A DNA stretch of 64,000 nt from Labia minor. Its lineage: Eukaryota; Arthropoda; Insecta; Dermaptera; Spongiphoridae. Under the pieces are notes generated by a model. That model was not told the origin of the DNA. It was given only the letters and a program-made list of their open reading frames with translations, and ran no database searches. The stretch covers positions 32,744,611 through 32,808,610 of the forward strand of contig OY720345.1 in NCBI GenBank assembly GCA_963082975.1, given 5' to 3'. Of the stretch, positions 26,837 to 39,649 are shown one piece after another. Position numbers and translations under genes: made by a program. Position 1 is the first letter of the stretch; the number at the start of each line of letters is the position of its first letter.

Positions 26837-27377
26837 TTGATTCCTATTTTCTCAAAATTTCCTCTCATCTACCTTTATATTGTCTCATCATTGTGACCTT
26901 GGTATGCGAAACAAATAAACATTTAGAATTTCCTCCCCCATTTTAGTTGTGTCTCTAAAGTCATGAATCCTACTTTTCATTCAGAAATTACATTCGTCAA
27001 AATTATAGTTTTAATTTTGCACGCTTCTTCATCAAAGATGACCTTTTATTGCATAACATACTTACCAAATAATTTCTAATTTTAAGAGTAATAATTTATT
27101 TATTTTAAATTTTCTTCAGATAATCAAAAATATTGGGAATGTTAAAATGTGCATTTTATTATAAAGAATGGTATTAATCAAATGACATCAATGAATCCTT
27201 TCTAATTTTGTAATAATTTTTAATTATATATATATCTTATCTTATTATACTAGCAAAAATTATATAGATATATATATATAGATTTGTAGATTTTTGAGAT
27301 TAAGTTATTAATTAACCGCTCGATGAATTTTTTTGAATTCACACCATAGATAATTTTTACAATGAAAAATCGATCTG

Positions 27378-27470
27378 TATTGGTTTCAGTCTCGGGAAAA
27401 ATCATATTCATTAGTTTTTCTTAATTTAAATTTATATGGCGTCACTAACTACGTCATCCATATTTGCCTC
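27378..27470 (-). repeat. Fragment of the tgacgtcat-containing repeat family
   Basis: ctgtattggtttcagtctcggg and aaaatcatattcattagtt match 34,861-34,905, followed by a decayed gcgtcac/acgtcat pair. It is a short third copy of the family at 30.6 and 34.5 kb. Confidence 0.6.
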
Positions 27471-29440
27471 TTGCCATTCGTTTTTAATTGAAAATGTATT
27501 AATAATATTTTATATTTAAAATATTTTAAAATTTTTTATTTAGTTTCGAAATAATATTAAAAATATTTATTTTAATAATATTTTAGAATCAAATTACGAA
27601 ATATATTTATTAATCTTTCACCAAAAAAAAATCTAAAAGTTATCTTATTTGTCTTTCAAACATTGTAAATATATAAATTATCTTTGTGTGTTTCTATCTT
27701 GAAAACATATACATATTATTTATGATATTTTAAAAACAATTTCTTTAATTAATATTCATTTAAAATGATAATTAAAGAATATCTTATTCAAAATAAATTA
27801 TTGAATAAATATGATCTAATAATATTAAATTCAAATAGAAAAGCATAAATAAATAATTTTTTTAATTGCTGTTTCTTTAAAATATTTGAAATTTTTTCAT
27901 TTATTTTTTTAATTATTAGTTAATATTTATTTTATAAATTACTTAATATACTTTTTAATTAATTTTTTTTCTCTATAATATTATAAATTTTTTAATCAGT
28001 TTTGTGGTTTAATTTTTTGTTAAATCTTATAAATTTTAAAATTATCTATTATTATTGAAGACCCCCACTTCCATTCAATTAATCAGATTGATATAATGAT
28101 GTAACATTTAATAATTGTAATAAATAATTAAAGAATTGTATATCAATATTTTTTAAATGGTCGAGCGAGAGTTCGATGTCCCAGGTACTAATCATTTGAA
28201 AATAATAATTTTTTAACATGTGTTATAGGTAATAAATCAAACAAAATTCTTCACATTAATAATTACATAAAAATAAATATCACTGCTAATATTAAATATT
28301 TATCTTTTACCAATAATTATAAATTTTAAATAATAATTTGAAACATTTAATTATAAGAAAGGTAAACTTTGTTTAAAATTAAATTAAATTTCTTTCGATT
28401 ACGAATTTTTTTATTTTCATATAAAAATCATATAATATTAGTTATTTTATTTGTGTAGCTTAATATAATATATCATTTTTATTTATGTGAAAGTATAAAG
28501 AATGTAATGTGAGAATAGGCCAACTAAAAAGTGGGATCGGCAAATTTTAATTTAGGTTATTCTACTAACAATGAAGAAAACAAAAGCCCACACCCCTCAC
28601 TTTGCAATATTGGACAAGATATTTGTAAGTCTCCATTTTAAACGCCCAAGAGATTATAATAATTTATATATCAAAAGAAGAGGTGGAAATTCTTTTAAAT
28701 AGATCATTCAAAAACTATTTAATTTTAATATATAAGATGATAATTATTTAAGGAAGGAATTATAAGAATAATTTTATTTTTAAATAAACGATTTTAATAT
28801 ATTTTAATATGGAAATAAATGAAATACATTCAATTTAATATATCTATATATAAATATCTATAAATCTATATATAGTGTTATATATAGATATAATTCATGA
28901 CACATTTCATTGATTATCCACAAATCTCTTTGAAAATCTTATCTAAAAGGGAATAAATGAATTAGGAGAACGAGAGAAATTAAAGAAAGAGAGAAATCAA
29001 ATGGATCATGAAATGAAATGAAATACAATATTTATCTTTTTAAGACCAAAGAACCAGAACAAGCGAGAGAGAAAGAGAGGGAGAGAGAGTTGAACATTTT
29101 TCAAAGTAACAAGTCAACGCATATTCGTCCTCATCGACGTCGTCGTCGTCGGCGTCGACATAGTCGCGTCCATTTTTTTTAATTTCTAGGTCAAAATTTG
29201 TTCTCAATTCACGCACGATTTGTTTATAAATCACCTCAATATATATAAATATATATATATATATATATTGAAATACCATTCGTGAGAGTGATTTAATTCT
29301 TATTATTTATATTTTATTTTGTTTAAATATTTTATTATTTATTTTTAGACTGTAATTATTCTAAGAAATTTTGAAAAGGAAAGTTTAAAAAAAATATTTT
29401 TTTCAATAATATATATATAATAGAAGTAACTGTTGTTTTA
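27471..29440. other. AT-rich intergenic sequence with GA-rich and GTC-repeat patches
   Basis: No gene supported. At 28,950-29,100 the plus strand is GAGA-rich. At 29,133-29,160 there is a cgtcgtcgtcgtc microsatellite that reads as poly-Asp on the minus strand. Confidence 0.5.
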
Positions 29441-29444
29441 ATCC

Positions 29445-29606
29445 ATATATATATATATAAAGGTTTTTGTCTGCACATTGCTCAGAATTTAACATTTTTT
29501 GCATATCTTCGCGTTTCATGATCTCTAGAATCCAAAAGTGACTTTAGAATTTTTCATGTCTGTCTGTCCGGAAATTCTCACGTTATAGATTCAAAATTGG
29601 CTGAAC
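29445..29606. repeat. Interspersed repeat, copy 1 (ggtttttgtctgcacattgc family)
   Basis: After a TA run, about 155 bp match 31,425-31,586 almost throughout, including gcatatcttcgcgtttcatg and catgtctgtctgtc. The two copies are in the same orientation about 1.98 kb apart. Class unknown. Confidence 0.75.
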
Positions 29607-30028
29607 TGTGCTGTATTAATAAATTAATAATAACAATATTTTTATTTATTTATTTGATTCCTCTTCCTCCTTTTGGTGTTTGAGGATACATTATACAATC
29701 AATATAATTCTCATATATCAATAAGTTCGATATTTTATTATTCAATCCTTTTTCTTTTTTTCCAGAACCAAATTCATATTCTTATACTTGATCAATCTCT
29801 GTATTATTTAATATTGGTATAAATATAGACCAAATACTATCCTCAAAAATTTAACTGCTCATTTTAGATTAAATTCATTTCTATGAATTAAAATTGTAAC
29901 TTATATTCACTTATATGGTAATTTTATTATTATTTTTCTATTTTTTTTATCATATTTGCTAGTCTTGGTTCGTTTGAATAATAAATTTTCTGGATTCATT
30001 GCCTATATTTTTTGACAATATGGTTTTA

Positions 30029-30422
30029 GGTTGTCCAGAAAGTAATTTCGTTTTTTTCGCCAGAGGATTTATCGTAATTATATTTTTTCGAACACAACTT
30101 CACACTTAATCATTATATGCTTAGAGAGCTGATACGCTTGTGTGTGAAAAATTTAAATGAAAAAGATGTTTTCACAATACTCCAGTGCGAGAACTGGCTT
30201 GCAAAATTTAGATCCGGTAATTTTGATGTTGAAGATGCACCACGTACTGTAAGGCCGGTTGGAACTGATAAAGACCAGTGATAAAACCTTTACTTCAAAC
30301 GATTACACTATTAACAACCAATAAAAGAGGTTAAAAAATGATCTGAATCAGTTTTTTAAGAAAATTGTCTTTGTTTTACAAAAAAAAAAAAAAATAAAAA
30401 CGAAATTACTTTCCGAACAACC
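30029..30422 (+). mobile_element. Internally deleted mariner element, 394 bp
   Basis: Terminal inverted repeats ggttgtccagaaagtaattt (left) and aaattactttccgaacaacc (right) are flanked by TA on both sides (30027-30028 and 30423-30424). The interior reads WLAKFRSGNFDVEDAPRT, the N-terminal domain of mariner transposase. The catalytic part is gone, so it is a dead deletion derivative. Confidence 0.9.
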
Positions 30423-30592
30423 TAGCATACTCATTAATTCAAATTTTTTTTAAAATAACACAATTATTTATTTACAGTTATAATCTATCTATCTATCTTC
30501 TATCTATATATATAAAGGAGAGTGTTTGTATGTATGTATGTAATTTGTTTACTTTTTTGCTGTCATAGAAACAAACAAAAAAGAAATTTCCT

Positions 30593-31334
30593 ACTTAACC
30601 GACACTTGATAATTTAGAATTATAAACAAAAACAATTGAACATCAAAAAAAAAAATAAGTTGACCTGTGGCCAGGTCCGAACCGACCGACGGTTTGAAAT
30701 AAATTAATTTCCAGCTACAGAAACAATTTCAAATAATTTTCATATATCTATTAATGTAATAAAAAACAGATATGGATACATAAATATTAAATATAAACAT
30801 TTTTAATTTTATTTTATTTATAATATATATACAAGACCAGGCTGTGACGTCATGAATGGCTGGACGACGTCATATAATTTTAAATCAAGAAAAAACTAAT
30901 AAATATGATTTTTCTCGAGGATAAAACCAATACAAAGTGCATGATTCGTGGTGATATATAAAAAAATTTCCTTTGGTGTGAAAATAACCCTTTCCTTCCT
31001 ATCGTCGATCGCTAATACTACCACTTCCGGTTTCCGGGATTGCACCAAAAGTTGATCAATTCATCCCACTGATGCATTAAGTAAATATACCAAATTTCAT
31101 CAAAATCGGTTGAGCCGTTCAGGCTGTACACATCTATACGGACGGACAGACGGACAGACATCATGCTAAAAATACTTTTTTCTGTTTAGAAAATGCATGA
31201 TTCGTGGAGATATGTAAAAATCTCCACATGTGAAATTTGGTGTGAAAACAATACCTCCCTTACTATCGTCGGTCGGTAAAAAATTCTCACTTAACCGACA
31301 CTTGGTAATTTAAAACTATAAACAAATTGAACAT
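30593..31334 (+). repeat. Interspersed repeat with terminal direct repeats (tgacgtcat family, copy 1)
   Basis: A unit of about 700 bp is bracketed by a direct repeat of about 50 bp (acttaaccgacacttg... to ...ttgaacat at 30593-30643 and 31289-31334). The interior carries tgacgtcat boxes near 30,845-30,875, a cggacggacagacggacaga run and repeated cgtcggtcggt words. A reverse-orientation copy sits at 34.5 kb. Class unresolved. Helitron-like or unclassified are both possible. Confidence 0.7.
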
Positions 31335-31424
31335 TTTCAAGATAGAAAGACAGAAAGATTTATACTTAAAACGTTTACAAGACTAATAAGATAAATTTTA
31401 GATTAATATATAAATCTATATATA

Positions 31425-31586
31425 TATATATATATAAAAAGGTTTTTGTCTGCACATTGCTCAGAATTTAAAATTTTTTGCATATCTTCGCGTTTCATGA
31501 CCTCTAGAATCCAAAAGTGACTAGAATTTTTCATGTCTGTCTGTCAGGAAAATAAGGATGCTATAGACTCAAAATTGGCTGAAACG
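31425..31586. repeat. Interspersed repeat, copy 2 (ggtttttgtctgcacattgc family)
   Basis: Direct-orientation partner of the repeat at 29.45 kb, with a small deletion (ccaaaagtgactagaattt). It lies directly after the copy of the tgacgtcat family. Confidence 0.75.
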
Positions 31587-31794
31587 ACCTCTATGAAATT
31601 ACATCACAATATTCTTATATATTTCTATGGTAAAATAGGCTTTAAATTTTATTAATATCTAATCAATAACCACAGAATTTAATTTTTTGAAGTTTATATA
31701 GTTCTCCGTGTTGTTCATTCAATGAAATTAAAATATCAAAATGAAATGATCAAGAAATATTATACTCTATCTCTATTATAACATATACAATACT

Positions 31795-32635
31795 TACGAA
31801 CCATAGGCGGAGGAAATATTAGAAGATATCATTGCGGGTTCAGGCCAAATCGATCAACATTAATTAAAATATTTTCATTATGACAGAATTTCGAAAAAAC
31901 CGCGAATTCAATATTTCTGTTCACTAATTATTTGTAGACTTTAGTAAAACCTACGCATGACTCAATAGATCCGGATAAACTTTTTCAAATTTTGATCTTC
32001 AAATTTATCTTGAAGGTAGTAAAGAAAGAGTAAGATGCGGAAATCAATTGTAAAATATTAGGTTACCCAGACGACTTAAATATAATAGGAGATTCGGCAA
32101 TTGCAATTACAGATAGCGAGGAAAAATTAATCGAGGAAGGAAAAGAGATGAGGTTTGAAATTAATAATGATAAATAGAAATATTTAGAAACAAACAGAAG
32201 CAGTACATATTAACATACAAAATGTAGAATTTGAATATGTAGAAAAATTGAATGTAATCTCGAAGGATAATAATATTTGAGAAGAATTTAAATCGGGAAA
32301 CGCCTGTTATCATGCAATAAAGAGGGTTATCTCATCAAAATTATTATAAAAGGGAATCAAAATTAAAATATATAAAACAATTATTTTGTCTGTTCCTGTT
32401 GTATTATATGGGTGTGAGACATGGTCTATGATCTTAGGAGATAAGAGTGGATTTAGAGTATTTGAGAATAGGATTCTTCACAGCATTTATGGGCCAAAGA
32501 AAGATGAGGACACCAAGGAATGACGTAAGAGAGATGGAACAGAGGCTCAGGATAAGGACACTTGGAGAAATGTGGTTGTAGCTGCCAAGAACTTTCGAGT
32601 ACCGTTGAGCCACATAGATAGATAGATATAACATA
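31795..32635 (+). pseudogene. LINE reverse-transcriptase pseudogene
   Basis: Broken plus-strand frames show RT blocks in order: a degenerate AGFRPNRST block near 31,840, a YPDD (YxDD) box near 32,080, LYGCETWSM near 32,408 and FRVFENRILHSIYGPKKDE near 32,455. The tail at 32,610-32,632 is a GATA repeat like that of the 10.1 kb fragment. Several stops and frameshifts make it non-functional. It belongs to the same family as the LINE pieces at 10.1, 25.2 and probably 52.9 kb. Confidence 0.88.
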
Positions 32636-33869
32636 TTCAATAATAATATATATAATTAATTTACTGATTAAATTAAAATATATTTTAAATAATCACACAA
32701 TAAGAAATGAATGTTTTATGTTATACCCTGATTGAAACAAAATGGATGGAAACCTTTTACTACTTTCAACCAAATACTATGTACCACTTGGGGGTACAGG
32801 GGGCGGAGCCCCCGTCTAGGTGTGAAGAGCGACGAAGGAGGTCTGAGCAGCTAGTTAATTAATAAAGTTGAACAATATAGTCTTTAATAATTTATCTATT
32901 TAAACAGAATCTTTATATTTCCTTATTGGAAATTTTAATTAATCCTATGGATTAATATAAATTGTACGTAAAAATCAACCATAAGAATGAATATAATTAT
33001 AAATATATAATATAAAGGGGTAATTAAAAAAATTAAATACATTAAACTACCAATATAAAAAAATTTAAAAATCTTTCAAATTTTCTTAAAAATAGACTAT
33101 CTTTCTTTTTAATCATTCCAATATTGTTGATATAAATACCTTTACAAACTTTCAGTCAATTTTATTTTATAATAAAATTATGATTCCTAATAATTTTCCA
33201 ATTATTACAATAATTTTCATTTAAACAATTTCTTATTTACAAACCAGTCGTCATCATTAAATGGTAACAGATTTTTATATTTTATGGAGAGAAAGGATTG
33301 CAAATACCAACTATAAACATACCCATTGAGACAGGAATGAAGATTAAAGAGCTGGAAACTCTTTAAGAATTAATTTTTCAATGTTAACATTTATTTTTCT
33401 TGAAATTATTTCAAATTGATTTTAAATATGTAATACATGAATCAGCATTGATTTGATTTATTATTGTTTATGAGGTAAAGTAATAGAAAAACTAATTAAT
33501 AGATAATAATAGTGAAAATGAAACAAAATAAGAGATATTTATATTTATATATATCTAACTATAGAATTGAAAGCTGAAAGTAATTAAAAATTAATGTTAA
33601 TTAATTAATCAATCAATCATGAAATCCTCTTTTAGATTGATTTATCTTCTCTATAGATATCTTGTCGTTGATAAATAGGACAAATAGTTTTCAAAGAAAC
33701 TAAAAAAAAAAAATTAAACTTTTTAATTAAATGAAAATTCATTTGCTTTTAAAGAAGATCATAAGATCATTGTTGTTATAATATGGCACTGGTTTTTGGT
33801 GTCATTACTAAAATCCACATTACTCCACTCTCAAAGAAATTAGGAAAAAGATTAAGAGTGTAAAAGATA
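32636..33869. other. AT-rich intergenic stretch
   Basis: No gene or bounded element is seen. A small GC-rich patch with gggggtacagggggcggagcc lies at 32,788-32,808. Its nature is unknown. Confidence 0.5.
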
Positions 33870-35274
33870 CAAGGCTTGTTCAAAAGAAAAGGTGAATATT
33901 GAATTATTTCAAAAAGTATTTATTTATTCATCAATATCCCTTTTGTCCCCTTCAAAGTAATTCCCCTCAAATATAATGCACTTATGCTAACGCTTCTTCC
34001 AATCGTCGAAGCACTTCTGAAATGCGCATGCGCTTTTCTTCATCGCTTTCCTTTTATTGGTCTCTTCACTTTTGGGAATAGGAAAAAGTCGCATGGGGCC
34101 AATCTGGTGAATACGGTGATTGAGGCATGATGTTGTTTTTGGCCAAAAAATCACGAACAAGCAATTAATGATGTGTGAGCTGGTGCATTATCGTGATGAA
34201 GAATCCATAGTTTGTTTTTCCACAATTCCTATCGTTTGAGCCGTATTGCTTCACTCAAACGTTGAATAACTTTCTTGTAGTATTCCTTATTAACAGTACG
34301 ACCTGTTGGCAAGAACTCATGATGCATACGCCATTGTAATCGAAGAAAACAGTGAGCAAAATTTTCAAATTTGATCGAACTAGGCGTGATTTTTTCGGTT
34401 TTTTTTAAGACAAAAAAGACTCTCCAAATGCCACAGTCAACATTTTAAGTGCTTTGGAGCACTTTATCCCATATTTAACGCAAAATTTAATACAGATTCT
34501 TTGATCCATTTTTTTACCGACCGACGATAATAAGGGAGGTATTGTTTTAACACCCGATTTCACATGTGGAGATTTTTACATATCTTCACGAATCATGCAT
34601 TTTGTTAACAGAGAAAAGTATATTTAGCATGATGTCTGTCCGTCCGTCCGTATAGATGTGTACAGCTTGAAAAGCTCAACGGATTTTGATAAAATTTGGT
34701 ATATTTACTTGATACATCAGTATGATTAATTGATATACTTTTGGTGTATATCTGGCAACGGGAAGTGATAGTATTAGCGATCGACGATAGGAAGGGAAGG
34801 GTTATTTTCACACCAAATTTCACAAGAGAAGAAATTACATATCTCCACGAATCATGCACTCTGTATTGGTTTTATCCTTGGGAAAAATCATCTTCATTAG
34901 TTTTTTCTTAATTATATGACGTCACCCAGCCCTTCATGACGTCACAGCCAGCGCTTACTTGTATATTATAAATAAAATAAAATATTTATGTTATATCCAT
35001 AACTGTTTTTTATTGCATTAATAGATACATTTAAATTATTTGAAATTGTTTCTGTAGCTGAAAATTAATTTATTTCAAACCACAGGTCAACTTATTTCTA
35101 AGTAAAAAATCAAAGAACACACAAAAACTTTTTCAGTTGTCAAAAACAAACTACTAATCGAAAATGACTGATAATGTAAACTTATGAGAAACATAAGAGT
35201 ACCAACAAAACAAATACTCGAATGTATACAGTCCGAGAAAATTCAAAATTCACCTTTTTTTTGAACAGACCTAG
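33870..35274 (-). mobile_element. Decayed mariner element, interrupted by a nested repeat
   Basis: Terminal inverted repeats caaggcttgttcaaaag (left) and gaacagacctag (right) are flanked by TA (33868-33869 and 35275-35276). Minus-strand remnants include an N-terminal block near 34,440-34,510, HHEFLPTGRTVNKEYY near 34,300, HHDNAPAHTS near 34,180 (second catalytic Asp) and MPQSPYSPD near 34,110. There are stops and an internal deletion. A foreign repeat occupies 34,516-35,098. Confidence 0.88.
34516..35098 (-). repeat. tgacgtcat-family repeat, copy 2, nested in a mariner
   Basis: Reverse-orientation copy of 30.65-31.29 kb. It shares the cgaccgacgataat edge, the tgtctgtccgtccgtccgta run, the atgacgtca boxes near 34,917-34,946 and the caggtcaacttatt edge. 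It lacks the short internal segment present in copy 1. Confidence 0.8.
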
Positions 35275-36200
35275 TAAATAAAAGAATTTTCGAGATGGAA
35301 AACATTTTAGTAATAAAGTTTACCAATTATTTAAATCATAAAGATTATATATATATATATATATATATACAACTCATCCAATTTTTATTTATTTGTTTTT
35401 TTAACATGTTACATTCATTTCAAGAAAAAAAAACGCTTCCAGTCTATTTTTTTTCTTTTCCACGTCACTTATTACCTTACTATTACGTCTGCCTATAATT
35501 TCCAATTAAGTTTAAGATAAATTTTAAAATTCTTCCTTCAGGAATTGCTTCTTTGTAACAATCCAAATGGTTGAATGGGACATGACAAATACTGCAAGAA
35601 CATCTTTTCTTGGATATTCTTCTTCGATCGATATATTCATAGATTTTGTTTACTTTATATATATATATATAAAACGAGTTTAAGATTATTACCTCGAGAG
35701 ACGAAGAGGATGATGAGGATAAGGATGATGATGGAGAAGTGAAATTAGGGCATATTAAAGACGAACAGGAGAAAATGCTTTTTCTTTTCCTAAACCGAGC
35801 TTTGATCTATCCTTATGCTTTTGATTATGATTATGATGAGGAGGAGGTGGAGGAGGAGGAATAGAGAGATGAAAAGAGGCAAAAGATGAAGAAAAAGGGG
35901 AAGGTGAATAAGAAGAAAAAGAAGGAGGCGCGTTGACCTAGAAAAAGAGTCGGAGCATCGGGGTCGACCGGACAAGGTCGCATTCAGGAGACACTTTCGA
36001 TCACACCGAAAAGTTTTGACCTCCTCCTCTCTTCCCAGTCATCGTATTCCTTCTTGACAAACACCAAAACATCTTGCAATTCTTTCAGAAATAAAATTTA
36101 AATTTGATTTATTTATAAATATTCCATTCGTGAACGAAAATTTCGATATTTATTTTTAATGATGGCCTCCCCAACTAGTCCATTACCATAGATAGTTTTA
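35275..36200. other. Intergenic region with a long purine-rich tract
   Basis: 35,695-35,960 is strongly purine-biased (gaggatgatgagg ... gaagaaaaagaaggagg), followed by a GC-richer patch with gtcgaccgg near 35,963. It could be regulatory or 5' untranslated sequence of an unseen gene. No coding frame is convincing. Confidence 0.4.
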
Positions 36201-36697
36201 GGTAATTATTCAGGTAAACTCATTTTCGTGGATTTGGATAATACTTTACCAGTGGATTCCTTTTGCAATTTTAAATAAACTTTTTTTATGAAATCTTATA
36301 GTTTTTGAGATAAAAATTATTAAAATAAAGATTTTTTAAGTTTAACAGATTAGTTATGAAAGTCGAAATGTGCCATTAAGTGATGTTTTATTGACTAATT
36401 CACTAATTATTCACTTATTCACTAATTTTCGGTTAATTAATTTTTAAATTTTCATAAATCCAAACCGAACTTATAAAAACCGAAAATTAGTGCGCACTCT
36501 GGTAGCCAAACGGATAAAACGTGCTAACTAAATAGAATATCAATGGATTTATATGCAAATTTTAATAATTTTTATCTCGAAAACTATAAGATGCTTGGAA
36601 AACTTTTATAAAAAAAGTTTATTTGGAATTGCAAAAGGAACCCAATGGTAAAGTATTATCCAAATCCACGAAAATGAGTTTACCTGAATAATTACCG
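36201..36697. mobile_element. Foldback element, about 0.5 kb, with inverted arms of about 125 bp
   Basis: The left arm 36,201-36,330 (ggtaattattcaggtaaact...) matches the reverse complement of 36,555-36,696 with few differences. The flanks share agtttta (36194-36200 and 36698-36704), a possible target duplication. The interior has no ORF. Confidence 0.8.
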
Positions 36698-36704
36698 AGT
36701 TTTA

Positions 36705-39210
36705 AAATCTTCAAAATTATCATTCTGATTTAAAGATAAAGTTAAAATCTATTAATAAGATTGATATCATAAAAGATAAATATGTGTCGTGGTGATTACC
36801 GTCAGGCATAATTTCTACCACAAATGAAGGATTCTAAAAACGTAGCAAAAGAAATTGGAAACCAACCCATGAAAACATTGAACATGTGAAAGCAAGTAAA
36901 TGAATAAAATTGATTAGAAATTAAAATTTATTAGAAATAATATTTAAAATAATATGAAAATGAATATTTTCTATATGTTTAATGACATTTGATAAATCAA
37001 TATTTAGGTTTGCGTTGCATAATAATTAGGAAAATTATAAAAAAGAATAAATAAATAAATAAAAAAGGGGTTATTTATCCTCTCCACTTGTTTGGAATAG
37101 TCTTGTAAAATTCGCAGAATATCCAAAGTGAATGTTGTCATTATTTTCTCTTTCTCTTTCACCTGTTTCTTGTATCGGCATCCTAAATGATTTACCTCAT
37201 CTCTTCCAACCAACAATTCAGGATAGTTCTTCCTCTCTGTGCCTTTCACTTTCATCTTTCCTTTTCTTTTTATCGCATATACCTACAATTAATAGTAAAT
37301 TAAAAAGAAAAATTGAACACACATCCACTTTTCTATAATTTTATCTTCATTTATAACTCTCACTCTTTCTTTTCCTTCTTTTATCCCCCTCGAATTTTGA
37401 CTGATAACAGAGCAATTATTGATAAAGTTAACATAAATTCTTCAATCACAGTCCAATAAAATAATTAATTTTTTTTTTTTAATTTGTTTTTGATTTTGCA
37501 TTAAAACTTTCATTGATAAATGTTATTTTCCAATTTATCGAATATAATTTAATCATTCTAGATAACAATAATTGAATTAATACATTTAAATTTTGAATTA
37601 ATTTTTTTTTTGTTACTATCCAAATTAATTTTTTATATCTGCCCATTCTTTGGGTAATACTAAAATATCTACAATATATACAATAAAAATAAAATATTTA
37701 CAATGTGCACTGAGTTAGGAAATAATGGGAATATAACAGGGGAAGGAGAAGCAGTGGGCATTAGAGGTAATAAGGAAGGGAACAGGAAGAAGCAGTGAAT
37801 GGATTAATTTAGTAATTCAAAATAATAATTTAGAAAAAAAGAAAAAAAATTGAAAATCTATATTATTTGTGATAATTTAATTTAATTAAATTTAATTTCA
37901 AAATATTATTTTTTTTTAAAATTTATTAATTAGATTTTTTAGTTATATGCGAATTTACTGGAAAAGAGTACCCAAATTGGATAGGTAATTAATTATGATT
38001 GAAAATTAATTATTTCATTATGAAATAACGAAATTGGTCTTTGAAAAGAAAATGAATGAAATTGGTATTTTTAGAGAGAAAATTGATGGTTACTATAAAA
38101 GAAGTTATCATTTTTTTTTACTAAATGGGCGGATTTGTCAATTTGTAACGGACTAATCAATTGCTATGTAATAAATGTTTTTAAAGTTGATAATGGAGGA
38201 TTGAAATTACTGAAATAAACATCTTCAAAAATAATGAATTGGAGAAATTTAGATATTTTTCTTTTTCAAAATAAATAATAATAATAATAATAATAAATAA
38301 ATAAATAAATAAGGAGTTAGGCTGATATGCCTGATGGAGCCAATGAACGAACGACACTGGTTGGATGACAGGCCAAGTTGGGAATTCAAGTTCTACTGAC
38401 CCGGAAAAATGAAATACACACACACACACACACAAACATACACATACCAATTCTCAGCCACTCTAATATACACCTTTAGATATATGTAGAAGACTAGGAT
38501 ATACAATAGTTGAACGAAATTACCAATGGGCGGAAGCGCATTGCTTTTTAAAGAGAGAGAAAACTTACGAAGAGAAGCTTGGAAAGAAGGAGAGAGAGAG
38601 AGAGAGAGAGGCGAGGTGAGGTCGGAATGTCGAAGTAAATGCCGGTCGACCCAGACCTTGTCCAAGTGAAAACGTTCATTGCCACCCAAACTTATTTATT
38701 TATTAGTGAGGAGGATGGGAGGAGTAAAATAATTGGATTTGTTTCTTGGCGCTATCAGTTAACCAACTTGGCTAGAAGAATTTAATTTAACATTTAGATG
38801 AGTTTTTGGATAACTCAATAAAATATTGATTTAAAAAAAGATGTGTCCCGAAAAAATAAAAATTAATCATTATTTTAAAAGTGGATTTTTTTTTACTTTC
38901 ATATTCTTATATGGTCATAGAAGGGGCAAAAATGTTTCTTTCCAAAGTTATGTGGTTATGGTAATGAACAAAATATATAAAGAGAAAAATAAGTATATGT
39001 TATTAATAATCAATGATTAATAATTTGTTTTTTTAAAGTAATATTTTCTGATCCAGTTAAATTATTAACCCTCTCTGATATTATTATTGAAATACAAATT
39101 ATTGGAATATTTATTATAGAAATTTTTAAATCTTTATTATATTGGGTATAAGAAGTTTTAAATTAATACCTAATACAATACAAATTTTGTTAATAATATT
39201 ATTTTTATAG
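36705..39210. other. AT-rich intergenic stretch with microsatellites
   Basis: No gene seen. CA and GA runs lie near 38,415-38,435 and 38,588-38,610. A GC-richer patch with gccggtcgacccagacc lies at 38,640-38,660. TAA and TAAA repeats lie near 38,275-38,312. Confidence 0.5.
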
Positions 39211-39388
39211 GTCATTCAATATGTCCGTAAGATCACAAATAGATGACGCCATTACAAAAAAAACAAACAAATCAATCAGCTTTTAAATGTTATGTGATAA
39301 AACTTGACGTGGATCAGATTAGATTGCGAGATATAGAACATTTAGTGAAGCAAATTTTGTTAATTTCAAAACAAGGAAATAGCATAAA

Positions 39389-39628
39389 TTGGTTTCCCAT
39401 TTACCGTACTTCCCAGACCTGGCACCCAGGGACTATTTCCTGTTTAAAGATCTCAAGAGAATGCTTGTTAGCAACATATTTAGCTCCTATATTGAAATCA
39501 CTGAAACTGTGGCCTATTTTAAAGCAAAAAACAAATCGTACCATAAAAATGGAATTGGAAAGTTGGAAAATCGCTATAATGGGTGGATAGCAACTATATC
39601 AAATAATAAAATCAAATTTTGCCTCTAA
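39389..39628 (+). pseudogene. Mariner transposase C-terminal fragment
   Basis: The open frame reads LPYFPDLAPRDYFLF, then FKAKNKSYHKNGIGKLENRY. This is the C-terminal part of a mariner transposase with the last catalytic Asp box (PDLAPRDYFLF). Upstream sequence back to about 39,210 is rearranged and no terminal repeats were found. Its TIR family cannot be assigned. Confidence 0.85.
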
Positions 39629-39649
39629 AATAGTTGTTTCTTACTTATC

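Noticed and set aside
29040-29279. Minus-strand frame with a poly-Asp stretch
   Set aside because: The Asp run comes from a cgtcgtcgtc microsatellite, and the rest reads through TA and GA repeats. No splice or start signal fits.
35790-35975. Minus-strand Leu/Ser-rich frame starting MSGRPRCSDS
   Set aside because: It is the complement of the purine tract. Low complexity and no supporting splice or homology signals.
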